Origin: an uncultured Mycoplasmatota bacterium
GTDB lineage: Bacteria; Bacillota_I; Bacilli_A; RF39; UBA660
Direction: 5' to 3'
Assembly (NCBI GenBank): GCA_937944975.1
Contig: CALEBF010000002.1
Span: 175,521 to 239,520 of the forward strand
Length of the DNA: 64,000 bases
Part shown: positions 25,948 to 34,683 of the stretch, one piece after another
Layout of the letters: each line of letters starts with the position of its first letter
Position numbering within the stretch: position 1 is the first letter of the stretch
Program-made: the position numbers and the translations under genes
Notes under the pieces: generated by a model
What the model was told of the DNA's origin: nothing
Databases searched by the model: none
Seen by the model: the letters and a program-made list of their open reading frames with translations, nothing else

Positions 25948-27654
25948 ATGGATGAAGTATATGAAATGTATCGATGGAAGCATTGGATGAACGAGCAAAA
26001 ATTCTCAAGTTTAGAGGATTTGTTACGTGAGTCTCCTGTTTCTTATGAGACGATATTGTCTTATGGAAAAGAGATTTTCTTTCTCGAACAGTACGACCTA
26101 GATCGATCTTTTAAAGAATGCCCGATCTATTGGGAAAATTTACAACAAATTTCGTTTGAAGATGTTGAACCTGGATTGGAAGAAGCGAAGAGAAGATGGA
26201 AAATTTTTCAAAATTACGGGCGTATTCTAACGATGGATGATATGATCGAAATGGTAAAGAGTGAACATGAACGAAAACAGTTAATTTCTCTTTTGGAAAA
26301 GGATCCATCTTTGTTGTATGTGCAAAAAGATGGAGAAACCTTTTTAGAGCATATTATAGCTGAGTATATTACTTCCATTAAGGGGGGACACTTGGATTTA
26401 GCACATCTTCATTTAAAGCAGATGATCAAAGTTTTTGTCGAATTATTCGAAGATCATACCATGGAAATCCCACGACACTTTTTGCCTGATTTATGGACGG
26501 CAAAAAAAAGATATCAACGTAGAGGAAATACGATTCGAATCAATGGAAAGAAAGAGCCTATGTTTGAACTTTATCGACAAGTGAGAGAATCGTGTGATTA
26601 TTTAACATCGCTTCCTCAAATGATCGAACACTATCAACTTTACGAACGTTGGAAACAGGAGGAGTTAGAAAACCATCTATCTTCGATTGAAGCACCTGTA
26701 TTACCTTCGCGAGAAGAACCGGTTATTCTTACGGTGGATGCTCATAGAGAAGCTTTATTAGACGATGCTTTTGCACTTGAAACAAACGAGAAAGAAGAGA
26801 CGATTTTACGTGTTTATATCGCTGATATAACACCTTATTTAAAAAAGTCATACCGTCTTTTAAAACATTCTTTAGAATGGAATCGAACGATTTATTTACA
26901 GAGTGGACAAAATAAATTGGTATTTCCGCTGTTACCTGTCGATTTTTGCGAGGAACATATTTCATTACGAGAAGGAAAAGAAAGGAATGTTTTATGTGCG
27001 ACATTTACGTTCGATCAGGATGCAAATTTAAGGGATGTCACATATGATCGAAAACGAATTACAGTTACAAAAAACTTAACTGTAGATGATACGGAAGACG
27101 TGTTAGAGCATGGAGGAGAATATCAGGATATATTAAAACATGCGGTAGCGTTGTCAGAAAAATTAGAGAACAAACACAAGGAGCGGAATATCTATCAAGA
27201 GAGATATTCAATTTCGAAAAGTGAGAAGCTCCCCTCTCAAAAATTCATTCGCGAGTTTGCCGTATATGTCAATTCGAAAGCGGCAGAATTGATGAAAGCA
27301 TGTCTCTATCAAAATAATACAGACATTTATAGTTCAAAAACGGTTCGTCCGAATGTTCGAAGAGAAATGGATCGTTTCTATGTCTCTACACAATCTCTGG
27401 AAAACAAAGGATTACAATTGCAAAAGTATGCGACGGTAACGAATCCTATGAGAAATACGATTTCGATGATTTCTTCTTATTTATTAAAAGAGCAAGCAAT
27501 CGATCATTGTGATAAAGAGACGTTGCGTTTTTATCAGGAAGTTCTGTCTTATTTTGCATCTCATTTGAATATGTCTCGAAAAAAGGAAGACGATATTAAG
27601 ACGCATTATCGTAAAATTATGTATCGTAGTTCACAAAACAAAAGAAATGCATAA
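25948..27654 (+). CDS. Divergent RNB (RNase II/R-like) domain protein
   Basis: Has 568 residues. Residues 1-250 are helical and unrecognised. Residues 255-490 follow the RNB fold: ILTVDAHREALLDDAFALET, then LRVYIADITPYLKKSY and the PLLPVDFCEEHISLREGKER block. In E. coli RNase II the metal site is D201, D207, D209, D210; here the equivalents are D264, L270, D272, D273, so one acidic ligand is lost. The C-terminal SPIRRY motif reads TNPMRN. No S1 or cold-shock domain is seen. Reduced activity or an RNA-binding role is likely. Its place after dnaB-dnaI is unusual. Confidence 0.72.
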   Translation: MDEVYEMYRWKHWMNEQKFSSLEDLLRESPVSYETILSYGKEIFFLEQYDLDRSFKECPIYWENLQQISFEDVEPGLEEAKRRWKIFQNYGRILTMDDMIEMVKSEHERKQLISLLEKDPSLLYVQKDGETFLEHIIAEYITSIKGGHLDLAHLHLKQMIKVFVELFEDHTMEIPRHFLPDLWTAKKRYQRRGNTIRINGKKEPMFELYRQVRESCDYLTSLPQMIEHYQLYERWKQEELENHLSSIEAPVLPSREEPVILTVDAHREALLDDAFALETNEKEETILRVYIADITPYLKKSYRLLKHSLEWNRTIYLQSGQNKLVFPLLPVDFCEEHISLREGKERNVLCATFTFDQDANLRDVTYDRKRITVTKNLTVDDTEDVLEHGGEYQDILKHAVALSEKLENKHKERNIYQERYSISKSEKLPSQKFIREFAVYVNSKAAELMKACLYQNNTDIYSSKTVRPNVRREMDRFYVSTQSLENKGLQLQKYATVTNPMRNTISMISSYLLKEQAIDHCDKETLRFYQEVLSYFASHLNMSRKKEDDIKTHYRKIMYRSSQNKRNA

Positions 27655-27667
27655 GATATAGTAGAAT

Positions 27668-27695
27668 TTGACAATTCTTTTGGATTTGATATAAT
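27668..27695 (+). promoter_or_regulatory. Strong promoter of the large non-coding RNA
   Basis: TTGACA (27668-27673), 16-bp spacer, TATAAT (27690-27695). Transcription would begin near 27702, inside a long stretch without credible coding capacity. Confidence 0.85.
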
Positions 27696-27701
27696 TATCT
27701 T

Positions 27702-28298
27702 GTTTATGAAATGGCGCATTATTCTAGTCAATTTCATTTATTATGAAGGCGGGGCTAAAAATCCGCTAAAGAGCATATCTGTGAAACCTCTTGTGCTTGC
27801 TTCATACGCCCAGTTTGGGGTGAGTGCTGGTGGGGAAGGATATTGGGCGCCTGTAATGGCATACAGTTCCGACCCAATATCTGTGGAGACCTAATCTTGT
27901 TATCTGCCTACACACAGCGATTGTTGATGGACAGATGACGACTTAGGATGGAACCTACTATGTGGCTAGCGTTACGAGTAGTGTAGCTTGTCTTGCGTGA
28001 GTATCGGGGATCATTGACAACCGAAATAGTTTATGGCCAAAATTACTTCGGCATCGCAATTTGAAACGATATTTGCAAAAAAGAATTAATAATAAATAGT
28101 TGTCGAGGAAAACTCCTAGAGTGTAGCTTAATATAGGATTGCAGTGTGCACTAAGTGGCAATCAAGTCATGTATTCGGTGACGGTACATCTATTTCTTTC
28201 AAGGGGAACCGCTTCTCTGGTAACGGAAAGTAGAAATAGGGGAAATCCTACTTGACCTAAAGGCGCAAAGTTTACTATATTAACTGCCGTTTTTTTTT
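27702..28298 (+). ncRNA. ole: OLE-like large structured RNA (candidate)
   Basis: About 600 nt with clearly higher GC and many short complementary segments, unlike the AT-rich intergenic DNA around it. It has a consensus promoter and an intrinsic terminator. Frames within it are short (64-67 codons), lack ribosome sites and resemble nothing. The size matches OLE RNA (about 600 nt) of Gram-positive bacteria, and the next gene encodes a polytopic protein resembling OapA, the membrane partner always placed beside OLE. The identification rests on size, layout and neighbour, not on alignment. A covariance search (Rfam OLE) would settle it. Alternative: another large RNA class of similar size. Confidence 0.75.
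28262..28298 (+). terminator. Terminator of the large RNA
   Basis: GGC...GCC and AGTT...AACT pair around a bulge, followed by GT9. It lies before the OapA-like gene, which therefore depends on read-through or on a weak promoter of its own. Confidence 0.7.
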
Positions 28299-28319
28299 GA
28301 ATTGAATTTAGGAGAAAGT

Positions 28320-28907
28320 ATGAATCAGAAACAGAAAGAATTTGTGAAACGATTAAAATCGAACAAGAAGAAAAAAGTGGTTACAAATATCGGTTGGGTT
28401 TTAGCAATTACGATCATGGCATTTTTTATTTCAATTATATTCTCTTTTATCTCTGAGAGTATTCTACCGAATGTTCCCGTATTGATTGGTGTAATCGTTT
28501 TAATCGTGTTTATCTTGATCGGAGTACTATTCGACATGATCGGTGTTGCAGTAACAGCAGCAGACGAAAAACCATTTCATTCGATGAGCGCACAAAAGGT
28601 ACGAGGAGCACGCGTAGCGATCACTTTAAAACGAAATGCGGATAAAGTAGGTTCGTTTTGCAACGACGTGATCGGAGATATTTGCGGGATTATTTCCGGA
28701 TCGGCAGGGGTCATGGTAGCGCTCTCTCTTTCGGAATCATTCGGAGTTGAGCAAGTGATATTATCTTTGCTTGTAACCGGACTCACTGCAGCTTTTACGA
28801 TCGGAGGAAAAGCATTGGGAAAAGGGATTGCCATAGCAAAATCAAATATGATTTTATATGAGTGTTCAAAAGTAATCTCGTGTTTTTATCACCCAAAGCG
28901 ATCGTAA
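28320..28907 (+). CDS. oapA: OapA-like integral membrane protein
   Basis: A 195-residue protein with a very basic N-terminus (KQKEFVKRLKSNKKKKV), suited to RNA contact, and about four membrane segments (about 25-45, 52-75, 122-142, 148-170). The loop VTAADEKPFHSMSAQKVRGA resembles the DUF21 region of CNNM/MpfA magnesium transporters. OapA is the known OLE-associated protein; OLE-OapA complexes localise to the membrane and affect Mg2+ homeostasis. Start ATG 28320 after TTAGGAGAAAGT. Position directly after the large RNA supports the call; the assignment is from memory of the family, not from alignment. Confidence 0.75.
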   Translation: MNQKQKEFVKRLKSNKKKKVVTNIGWVLAITIMAFFISIIFSFISESILPNVPVLIGVIVLIVFILIGVLFDMIGVAVTAADEKPFHSMSAQKVRGARVAITLKRNADKVGSFCNDVIGDICGIISGSAGVMVALSLSESFGVEQVILSLLVTGLTAAFTIGGKALGKGIAIAKSNMILYECSKVISCFYHPKRS

Positions 28908-28994
28908 TCACTTTTTTTTATGCATCAAATGAATTGCTTGACATAAGTTAAAAGTATGGTAAAATGGTAGTCTATCTGAAAAAGGAGGTGCAGG

Positions 28995-29702
28995 ATGAAC
29001 GAGCAAGATTTTTTAGTGAGAATTATTACTTGTTTTGCGCTTAGTTTTTGTATTGGCTTAGAAAGACAATGGCGTCGTCGAACGATCGGCCTTCGAACGA
29101 ACGTGCTTGTTTCAATAGGTGCCTTTTTGTTTGTCGCAACAGGAATCGGTAGCACGGGTGATGTGACGAGGATTCCAGCCCAAGTTGTATCAGGAATCGG
29201 ATTTTTAGGCGCAGGTGTTATTTTAAGAGATGGTGCGAATATCAAAGGACTCAATACAGCTGCTACTCTCTGGTGTAATGCGGCGATTGGGGTTATGACG
29301 GCAACAGGATTATTGTTAGAAGCAGCAATTGGAACAGTGTTTATTTTGATATCTAACATTGCGCTTCGTTTTATTGGACGAAAGATGATGAAAAAACAAG
29401 TAACGAAAGAAGAATACACGCTGAAAATAGTGTGTGTGGAAGAAAAAGAAGCAATTTTACGCGCATTATTATTACAACTTTTTAACGACGAACATATTAC
29501 TCTTACAAATTTGGAAAGCCGAACGATCGAAAATGAAATCGTTAAAATTTATGCGACCGTACACGTCGTAGGTGGAACGAATCATACGATCGAACAATTA
29601 GTCAATCGCATTAGTATGGAACCTGGAGTTACAAATATAGGATGGAAGAAATTAGAACAAAAAACGAAGGAAGAAATCGAGGAAGAAGAGGAAGAAAATT
29701 AA
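28995..29702 (+). CDS. MgtC/SapB family membrane protein
   Basis: Has 235 residues: five membrane segments in residues 1-125 with the family motifs FCIGLERQWRRRTIGLRTN, VVSGIGFLGAGVILRDG and GLNTAATLWCNAAIGV, then an ACT-like cytoplasmic domain (about 137-215). MgtC proteins are linked to Mg2+ limitation and control of ATP synthase, not to bulk transport. Ribosome site AAAGGAGGTG. It lies 87 nt after oapA, which makes a shared magnesium theme plausible. Confidence 0.92.
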   Translation: MNEQDFLVRIITCFALSFCIGLERQWRRRTIGLRTNVLVSIGAFLFVATGIGSTGDVTRIPAQVVSGIGFLGAGVILRDGANIKGLNTAATLWCNAAIGVMTATGLLLEAAIGTVFILISNIALRFIGRKMMKKQVTKEEYTLKIVCVEEKEAILRALLLQLFNDEHITLTNLESRTIENEIVKIYATVHVVGGTNHTIEQLVNRISMEPGVTNIGWKKLEQKTKEEIEEEEEEN

Positions 29703-29729
29703 CATAAAATGAAAATTTTATGTTTTTTT
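29703..29729 (+). terminator. Terminator after the mgtC-like gene
   Basis: CATAAAAT, GAAA loop, ATTTTATG, then T7. Confidence 0.88.
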
Positions 29730-29783
29730 CATTGCAACCTAGATTATTTTTGTCGATTTGTGTATAATGAAGTTGGTGATAAG

Positions 29784-30497
29784 ATGCAAAGATATTTCGC
29801 GCGCGAAAAACATGAAACAATATTTCGATTGAACGATGATGATTTGTATCATATTACAGTTGTCATGCGAATGAAACCTGGAGATGAAATCGAAGTAGTT
29901 TACAATCAAAGTGTATATTTGTGTTGTATAGAAAATGTAAACAAAGAGATCGTGGTTCGCATGAAAGAAGAACATCAACAAGAGAAAGAACGAATTCCTC
30001 GTGTTATTTTTTGCATTCCTTTTTTAAAGGAGCAGAAGATGGATTACATCTTACAAAAAGCAACGGAACTCGGGGTGAGTGAAATCGTACCAACCGTTTT
30101 AAATCGTAGTATTATCAAGCTAGATGATGCGAAATTTCAAAAGAAAAAGGTGCGATGGCAGAAAATTTGCAAAGAGGCGAGCGAACAGTCGATGCGCAAT
30201 ATGATTCCCGTTATACGAGATCGAATGACACTTTCTGAAGTGGCTTCGTTAGATGGAGTTAAGATCGTTTGTAGTACGAGAGAAAAAGAAAAAAGCTTGA
30301 AAAAACTTTTACAAACAGTTGGTGATTGTGATACACTGGTAGTAGTGATTGGTCCAGAAGGTGGACTAGAAGAAGAAGAGGAAAGTTTTTTAGTGGATGC
30401 TGGGTTTTCTGCTGTTACTCTTGGAAATCGAATTTTACGGGTGGAGACAGTTCCACTGTATGTGCTGAGTGCTATAAATTATAATTATATGGAGTGA
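29784..30497 (+). CDS. rsmE: 16S rRNA (uracil-1498-N3)-methyltransferase RsmE
   Basis: A 237-residue SPOUT methyltransferase modifying U1498 of 16S rRNA. N-terminal PUA-like domain (about 1-70, HITVVMRMKPGDEIEVV), then the knot fold with KATELGVSEIVPTVLNRS, ASEQSMRNMIPVI and the SAM-binding IGPEGGLEEEEESF plus LGNRILRVETVPLYVLSAINY. Start ATG 29784 after TTGGTGATAAG. Its final codons hold the ribosome site of the next gene. Confidence 0.96.
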   Translation: MQRYFAREKHETIFRLNDDDLYHITVVMRMKPGDEIEVVYNQSVYLCCIENVNKEIVVRMKEEHQQEKERIPRVIFCIPFLKEQKMDYILQKATELGVSEIVPTVLNRSIIKLDDAKFQKKKVRWQKICKEASEQSMRNMIPVIRDRMTLSEVASLDGVKIVCSTREKEKSLKKLLQTVGDCDTLVVVIGPEGGLEEEEESFLVDAGFSAVTLGNRILRVETVPLYVLSAINYNYME

Positions 30498-30501
30498 TAC
30501 T

Positions 30502-31275
30502 ATGTTGGACTTATTGAATGAATTTGTAAATAATAACGTGTTATATTATGGAACTTTATTTGTCCTTAGTATCATTTTTGTATCTCTTATTTGTTATGCG
30601 ATGTGGTCGCATTATAAAGTGAAGTTAATTGCTGAGATGAAAGCGAATACAGAAACCTTAGATAAAGAGGAGAAAACAAAAGAGGTAGAAGCAGTAGAAC
30701 ATCAAGAAGAGGAAAAGACGACTGCTGCAACGTTAAAAATAGAAAATTTACTCGATCAGATGAAAGTGGATTTAGAGGCACAGAAACAGGAAGCTATTGA
30801 TCACTTCGAAAACCAACAAGAAGAAAATTCGATCATTAGCTATCAAGAATTGAAAAAGTTGGCGCAAGATCGTGGACTTGTGATCGATGACGAAGAAGCT
30901 CCTTTGGTGACGACTTCAGAACTTTTGAATCGTCGACCGGAAGTTTCACAAGTCGCAACATCAACTTCCGTAAAAGAAGAAGTAAAAGAAGCTCTCATGC
31001 GTCCGAAAGAGCCTCTTCAACATGAGCCTCCTCATCATAGAGAATATAAAAGAACGCGGTTTATTTCGCCGGTATATGGTTTAATGGATGATGATTCTCA
31101 TCCGGTAAAACCAGTGCCGCCTAAACCTCATGTAGAAGTATCTACTTATCACGAAGAACCTTCTCATCATAGAGAGGTGCATAAGCCTAAAATTAACGTG
31201 CAAGCGTTAGAAGATGAAAATCGTCATTTAGACGAATTCTTACAATCTTTGAAAGAATTTAGAAATAATTTATAA
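30502..31275 (+). CDS. Membrane-anchored cytoplasmic protein with ISPVYG motif
   Basis: A 257-residue protein of unknown function: a membrane segment at about 15-36, a long charged coiled-coil region (about 45-110), a low-complexity linker rich in His, Pro, Lys (about 170-235), and a final helix. Within the linker is RTRFISPVYGLMDD, a short conserved-looking motif that I associate with cell-envelope or division proteins of Bacilli and Mollicutes, without being able to name the family. Starts 4 nt after rsmE, so co-transcribed. Confidence 0.6.
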   Translation: MLDLLNEFVNNNVLYYGTLFVLSIIFVSLICYAMWSHYKVKLIAEMKANTETLDKEEKTKEVEAVEHQEEEKTTAATLKIENLLDQMKVDLEAQKQEAIDHFENQQEENSIISYQELKKLAQDRGLVIDDEEAPLVTTSELLNRRPEVSQVATSTSVKEEVKEALMRPKEPLQHEPPHHREYKRTRFISPVYGLMDDDSHPVKPVPPKPHVEVSTYHEEPSHHREVHKPKINVQALEDENRHLDEFLQSLKEFRNNL

Positions 31276-31296
31276 TAAGCCTATGGCTTATTTTTC
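31274..31296 (+). terminator. Terminator between the ISPVYG gene and mtaB
   Basis: AATAAGCC, TAT, GGCTTATT then TTTC; it overlaps the stop codon. Confidence 0.75.
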
Positions 31297-31312
31297 ATAT
31301 AGAGGTGATAAA

Positions 31313-32614
31313 ATGAAATTTAGCATTGATACGTTAGGATGTAAAGTAAATACTTATGAATCGAATGTGATCATCGATTTATTCGAGAGCCATGGATATG
31401 AGCAGGTAAAAGATAACGCGGATGTTGCTATTATCAATACGTGTACTGTAACGAATACAGCAGATCGTAAGTCTGTTAAGATGATTCATCAGGCGATTCG
31501 TCGAAATCCTGACGCGATTGTCGTTGTTGCCGGATGTTTAACGCAAGTAAAAAGCGATATGGTTCGCAAGATCGACGGTGTAGATATCGTGTTAGGAAAC
31601 ATTGGAAAGAGTAGGATTTTAGACTACGTCGATCAGTATCGAAAAGAGCTTCGTCAGATTGTCGACGTTCCATCGATTGAAAATGTTCCGTTTGAAACGA
31701 TGGCATTACGTCATTTTAATCGAACGAGAGCATTTGTTAAGATTCAAGATGGATGCAATAACTTCTGTTCCTACTGCATCATTCCATATACGAGAGGAAA
31801 CGTCCGTAGCAAACAGCCTCTCGATGTACTTCGAGAGATCGATACGCTTGTTGCCGATGGGCACCAAGAAATCGTCTTAACGGGAATTCATACAGGACAT
31901 TATGGAACTGAATTAGACGACTATCACTTTTCGGATCTGTTGCGAGATATCTTAACTAAGACAGATGTAAAGCGTCTTAGAATTTCTTCGATTGAAATGA
32001 ACGAGATTACAGACGAAGTGTTATATTTGATGGAGAAATATCCAGTTTTAGTAGATCATATGCATATTCCACTACAGAGTGGCAGTGATGCGATTTTAAA
32101 GAAAATGAATCGTAAGTATGATAAAAAGGAGTTTATCGATAAGATCGATGCGATTAAAAAAGTGCGCCCTGAAATGTCAATTACGACAGATGTCATCGTC
32201 GGGTTTCCGGGAGAAACAGAAGCAGAGTTTGAAGAAACGATCGAGACGATTAAGCGCATTGGGTTTACAAAAATTCACGTGTTTCCATATTCTAGAAGAG
32301 AAGGAACTCCTGCCGATTTGATGGAACAAGTAGATGATAAGGTAAAAAAAGAACGTGTTCATCGTTTGATGGCTTTATCGAAAGAGTTAGAACAAGCGTA
32401 TATGCACCGCTTTTTAGGTAGAGAGATAGAATGGATTCCAGAGATGTTAAAAGGAGACACACTGATTGGACATACTGGAAATTATTTGTTAATTAAGGCA
32501 AAAGGGGATGCTAGTATGCTTCACCAGTCTATCAAATCGACGATCACGAAAGTTACAGATACTTGCTGTTTAGCTCGTATTGATGTGGAGGAATTGTCAA
32601 GTAGTCTTTGTTGA
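31313..32614 (+). CDS. mtaB: tRNA t6A37 methylthiotransferase MtaB
   Basis: Radical-SAM enzyme converting t6A37 to ms2t6A37 in tRNA. Has 433 residues: N-terminal UPF0004 domain with FSIDTLGCKVNTYES and cysteines in NTCTV and VAGCLTQ, radical-SAM motif CNNFCSYC, and a C-terminal TRAM-like domain. ATG 31313 follows AGAGGTGATAAA; the upstream ATG 31283 lies in the terminator. GCKVN marks MtaB rather than MiaB. Ends with TGA. Confidence 0.96.
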   Translation: MKFSIDTLGCKVNTYESNVIIDLFESHGYEQVKDNADVAIINTCTVTNTADRKSVKMIHQAIRRNPDAIVVVAGCLTQVKSDMVRKIDGVDIVLGNIGKSRILDYVDQYRKELRQIVDVPSIENVPFETMALRHFNRTRAFVKIQDGCNNFCSYCIIPYTRGNVRSKQPLDVLREIDTLVADGHQEIVLTGIHTGHYGTELDDYHFSDLLRDILTKTDVKRLRISSIEMNEITDEVLYLMEKYPVLVDHMHIPLQSGSDAILKKMNRKYDKKEFIDKIDAIKKVRPEMSITTDVIVGFPGETEAEFEETIETIKRIGFTKIHVFPYSRREGTPADLMEQVDDKVKKERVHRLMALSKELEQAYMHRFLGREIEWIPEMLKGDTLIGHTGNYLLIKAKGDASMLHQSIKSTITKVTDTCCLARIDVEELSSSLC

Positions 32615-32664
32615 CTTAAAATGAGATTCTCTATATAATATGGATGTGAAACGAGGCGATATCA

Positions 32665-33621
32665 TTGAAGAAAAAAGATAAAATTTCGATTATTGTTCCG
32701 TGCTATAACGAGGAACAAACGTTACCTATTTTTTACGATGAGATTACGAAAGTCGCAAAGGGAATGAAGACAGTCGATTTTGAGTTTTTATTTGTCAACG
32801 ACGGGAGTAAAGATCGGACGTTAGACATTTTAAGAGATCTTTCTTCCAAAGATGAACGTGTAAGATATATCTCCTTTTCTAGAAACTTTGGAAAAGAAGC
32901 AGGAATGTATGCGGGATTAGAAAATGTGACAGGAGATTACGTCGCCATTATGGATGCGGATTTACAAGATCCGCCGAGCATGCTTGATGTGATGTATCAT
33001 AATATCGTAGAAGATGGATACGATTGTGTTGCACTATGTAGTCCTAATCATAAAGGGTATAGTAAAGTTCGTAAGTTTTTTACTGATTGTTGGTATAAAC
33101 TAATAGGAGCAATTTCTTCAACTCCACAAGTACCAGGAGCGAGAGATTTCCGATTGATGAAGCGAAAAATGGTTGATGCGATCGTCAACATGAAAGAATA
33201 TAACCGTTATTCGAAAGGAATTTTCAGCTTTGTTGGATTCCATACAAAGTGGATTGTATACGAGGCACCTGAGAGAGTGGCGGGAACTTCAAAGTTTAAC
33301 TTTTGGAAATTATTCCGCTATGCATTAGAAGGAATTTTAGCGTTTTCTACGATGCCACTCGTGATTTCTGCTGTGATCGGCTTGATTTTTTGTTTCATTG
33401 CTTTTGTCGCAATTGTTATCATCATTGGAAAAACGATTCTTTTTGGAGATCCTGTTGGTGGTTGGCCAAGCCTTGCGTGTATGATTATGTTCGTAAGTGG
33501 AGTACAATTGTTCTTCTTAGGAATTATCGGAATGTATCTATCTAAACTATATTTAGAAGTAAAGAAAAGACCAATTTATATTATCGGAGAAACAGAAAAA
33601 TCAAAGAATGAAAAAAAATAG
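32665..33621 (+). CDS. Polyprenyl-phosphate glycosyltransferase (GT2, GtrB/DPM1-like)
   Basis: A 318-residue enzyme with a cytoplasmic GT2 domain (about 1-235: IIVPCYNEEQTLP, VNDGSKDRT, DADLQDPP) and two C-terminal membrane helices (about 233-258 and 275-300), the GtrB layout. It likely loads a sugar onto undecaprenyl phosphate for transfer to envelope polymers. TTG 32665 is the start with GAGGCGATATCA upstream. No flippase or polymer-transfer gene is adjacent. Confidence 0.92.
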   Translation: MKKKDKISIIVPCYNEEQTLPIFYDEITKVAKGMKTVDFEFLFVNDGSKDRTLDILRDLSSKDERVRYISFSRNFGKEAGMYAGLENVTGDYVAIMDADLQDPPSMLDVMYHNIVEDGYDCVALCSPNHKGYSKVRKFFTDCWYKLIGAISSTPQVPGARDFRLMKRKMVDAIVNMKEYNRYSKGIFSFVGFHTKWIVYEAPERVAGTSKFNFWKLFRYALEGILAFSTMPLVISAVIGLIFCFIAFVAIVIIIGKTILFGDPVGGWPSLACMIMFVSGVQLFFLGIIGMYLSKLYLEVKKRPIYIIGETEKSKNEKK

Positions 33622-33652
33622 AAAGTCAGTCGAAGTGATTGACTTTCTTTTT
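33620..33652 (+). terminator. Terminator after the GT2 gene
   Basis: AGAAAGTCA / TGACTTTCT stem, then T5. The right arm also supplies the -35 box of the perR promoter. Confidence 0.85.
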
Positions 33653-33695
33653 ATTCTTCGCTATACTTATGTTAGAAGTAGTAATAATTACTACT
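33639..33695 (+). promoter_or_regulatory. perR promoter with a perfect palindromic operator
   Basis: TTGACT (33639-33644), 17-bp spacer, TATACT (33662-33667). Immediately downstream lies AGTAGTAAT-A-ATTACTACT (33677-33695), a perfect 9-1-9 inverted repeat resembling Per/Fur boxes in size and AT content. Its place at the transcription start predicts autorepression. Confidence 0.85.
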
Positions 33696-33708
33696 TTAGA
33701 GGTGACAT

Positions 33709-34110
33709 ATGAAGTATTCAGTTCAAAGACAGACGATCTTAGAAGATGTAAAGGCACGTCACGATCATCCGACAGCTGAGATGATCTATGCATCCGTTCA
33801 AAGGAAACTGCCCAATATTAGTCTAGGAACAGTCTATCGTAATCTCAACCAGCTGGTAGAACATGGTATCATTAAAAAAATCGCAACGATGCAAGGTGGA
33901 GACCGATTCGATTACAAAACGGAAGATCATGCGCACGTACATTGTACAATTTGTAATCAATTATTTGATTTGCCGTATGAATCACTTCACGCAATTGATC
34001 GTACGATCGAAGATGAGACAGGATATCACGTTTTATCTTACGATATCGTCTTTCGCGGAATATGTCATGAATGTCAAAAGAAAAGAGAAGGAGAAGAGTT
34101 ATGGAATTAA
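33709..34110 (+). CDS. perR: Fur-family peroxide regulator, PerR-like
   Basis: A 133-residue metal-dependent repressor: winged helix with [11 protein letters not shown] and [17 protein letters not shown], then the metal region [17 protein letters not shown], two structural zinc CxxC pairs (CTIC, CHEC). The regulatory site keeps His and Asp residues consistent with PerR (Fe/Mn-dependent oxidation of His). Context is decisive: it directly overlaps rubrerythrin and precedes desulfoferrodoxin, both oxidative-stress enzymes. It differs from Bacillus PerR in lacking part of the N-terminal arm. Confidence 0.88.
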   Translation: MKYSVQRQTILEDVKARHDHPTAEMIYASVQRKLPNISLGTVYRNLNQLVEHGIIKKIATMQGGDRFDYKTEDHAHVHCTICNQLFDLPYESLHAIDRTIEDETGYHVLSYDIVFRGICHECQKKREGEELWN

Positions 34111-34640
34111 AAGGATCTAAGACAGAACAAAACTTAATGACAGCGTTTGCTGGAGAAAGCCAAGCAACAAACAAGTATACTTACTGGGCAAGCAAAGCAA
34201 AAAAAGAAGGATTTGAACAAATTGCAGCCATCTTTACAGAGACAGCTGGAAACGAGAGAGAACACGCTAAATTATGGTTTAAATTATTAGAGGGTGGAGC
34301 AATCAAATCAACAGCAGAAAACTTAAAAGCCGCTGCTGAAGGAGAAAACTACGAGTGGACAGATATGTATGCAACGATGGCAAAAGAAGCAAAAGAAGAA
34401 GGATTTGATCATATCGCATTCTTATTTGAAGGTGTTGCAGCAATCGAAAAACGTCATGAAGAAAGATATAAAGCATTACTTGCTAACGTAAAAGAGGAAA
34501 ACGTATTTAAGAAAGAAGCTCCACAAATGTGGATTTGTAGAAACTGTGGACATGTACACTACGGAGAAGAAGCTCCAGAAGTATGTCCAGTATGTGCACA
34601 TCCAAGAGCTTATTTTGAAATTTTAAAAGAAAATTATTAA
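34101..34640 (+). CDS. rbr: Rubrerythrin
   Basis: A 179-residue non-haem iron peroxidase. Ferritin-like di-iron domain with two E-x-x-H groups ([23 protein letters not shown]), then a rubredoxin domain [10 protein letters not shown] ... [11 protein letters not shown]. It reduces H2O2 with NAD(P)H-derived electrons in anaerobes. The start overlaps the perR stop by 10 nt, so the two are coupled and probably de-repressed by peroxide. Confidence 0.97.
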   Translation: MELKGSKTEQNLMTAFAGESQATNKYTYWASKAKKEGFEQIAAIFTETAGNEREHAKLWFKLLEGGAIKSTAENLKAAAEGENYEWTDMYATMAKEAKEEGFDHIAFLFEGVAAIEKRHEERYKALLANVKEENVFKKEAPQMWICRNCGHVHYGEEAPEVCPVCAHPRAYFEILKENY

Positions 34641-34642
34641 TA

Positions 34643-34665
34643 GAAAGGGGAATGCTCCCTTTTTC
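34643..34665 (+). terminator. Weak terminator between rubrerythrin and dfx
   Basis: AAAGGG, GGAATGCT, CCCTTT then TTC. Partial read-through into dfx is likely. Confidence 0.6.
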
Positions 34666-34683
34666 TTTGAAGGAGATAGAAGT

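Noticed and set aside
27700..27894. Frame of 64 codons within the large RNA
   Set aside because: No ribosome site, starts at the transcript 5' end, product unlike any protein; the region behaves as structured RNA.
27958..28161. Reverse-strand frame of 67 codons within the large RNA
   Set aside because: No start signal, no similarity, and it lies opposite the RNA that explains the region.
28925..29419. Reverse-strand 164-codon frame under the mgtC-like gene
   Set aside because: It is the mirror of a well-supported gene; composition (Pro, Ile, Ala) reflects codon pairing only.
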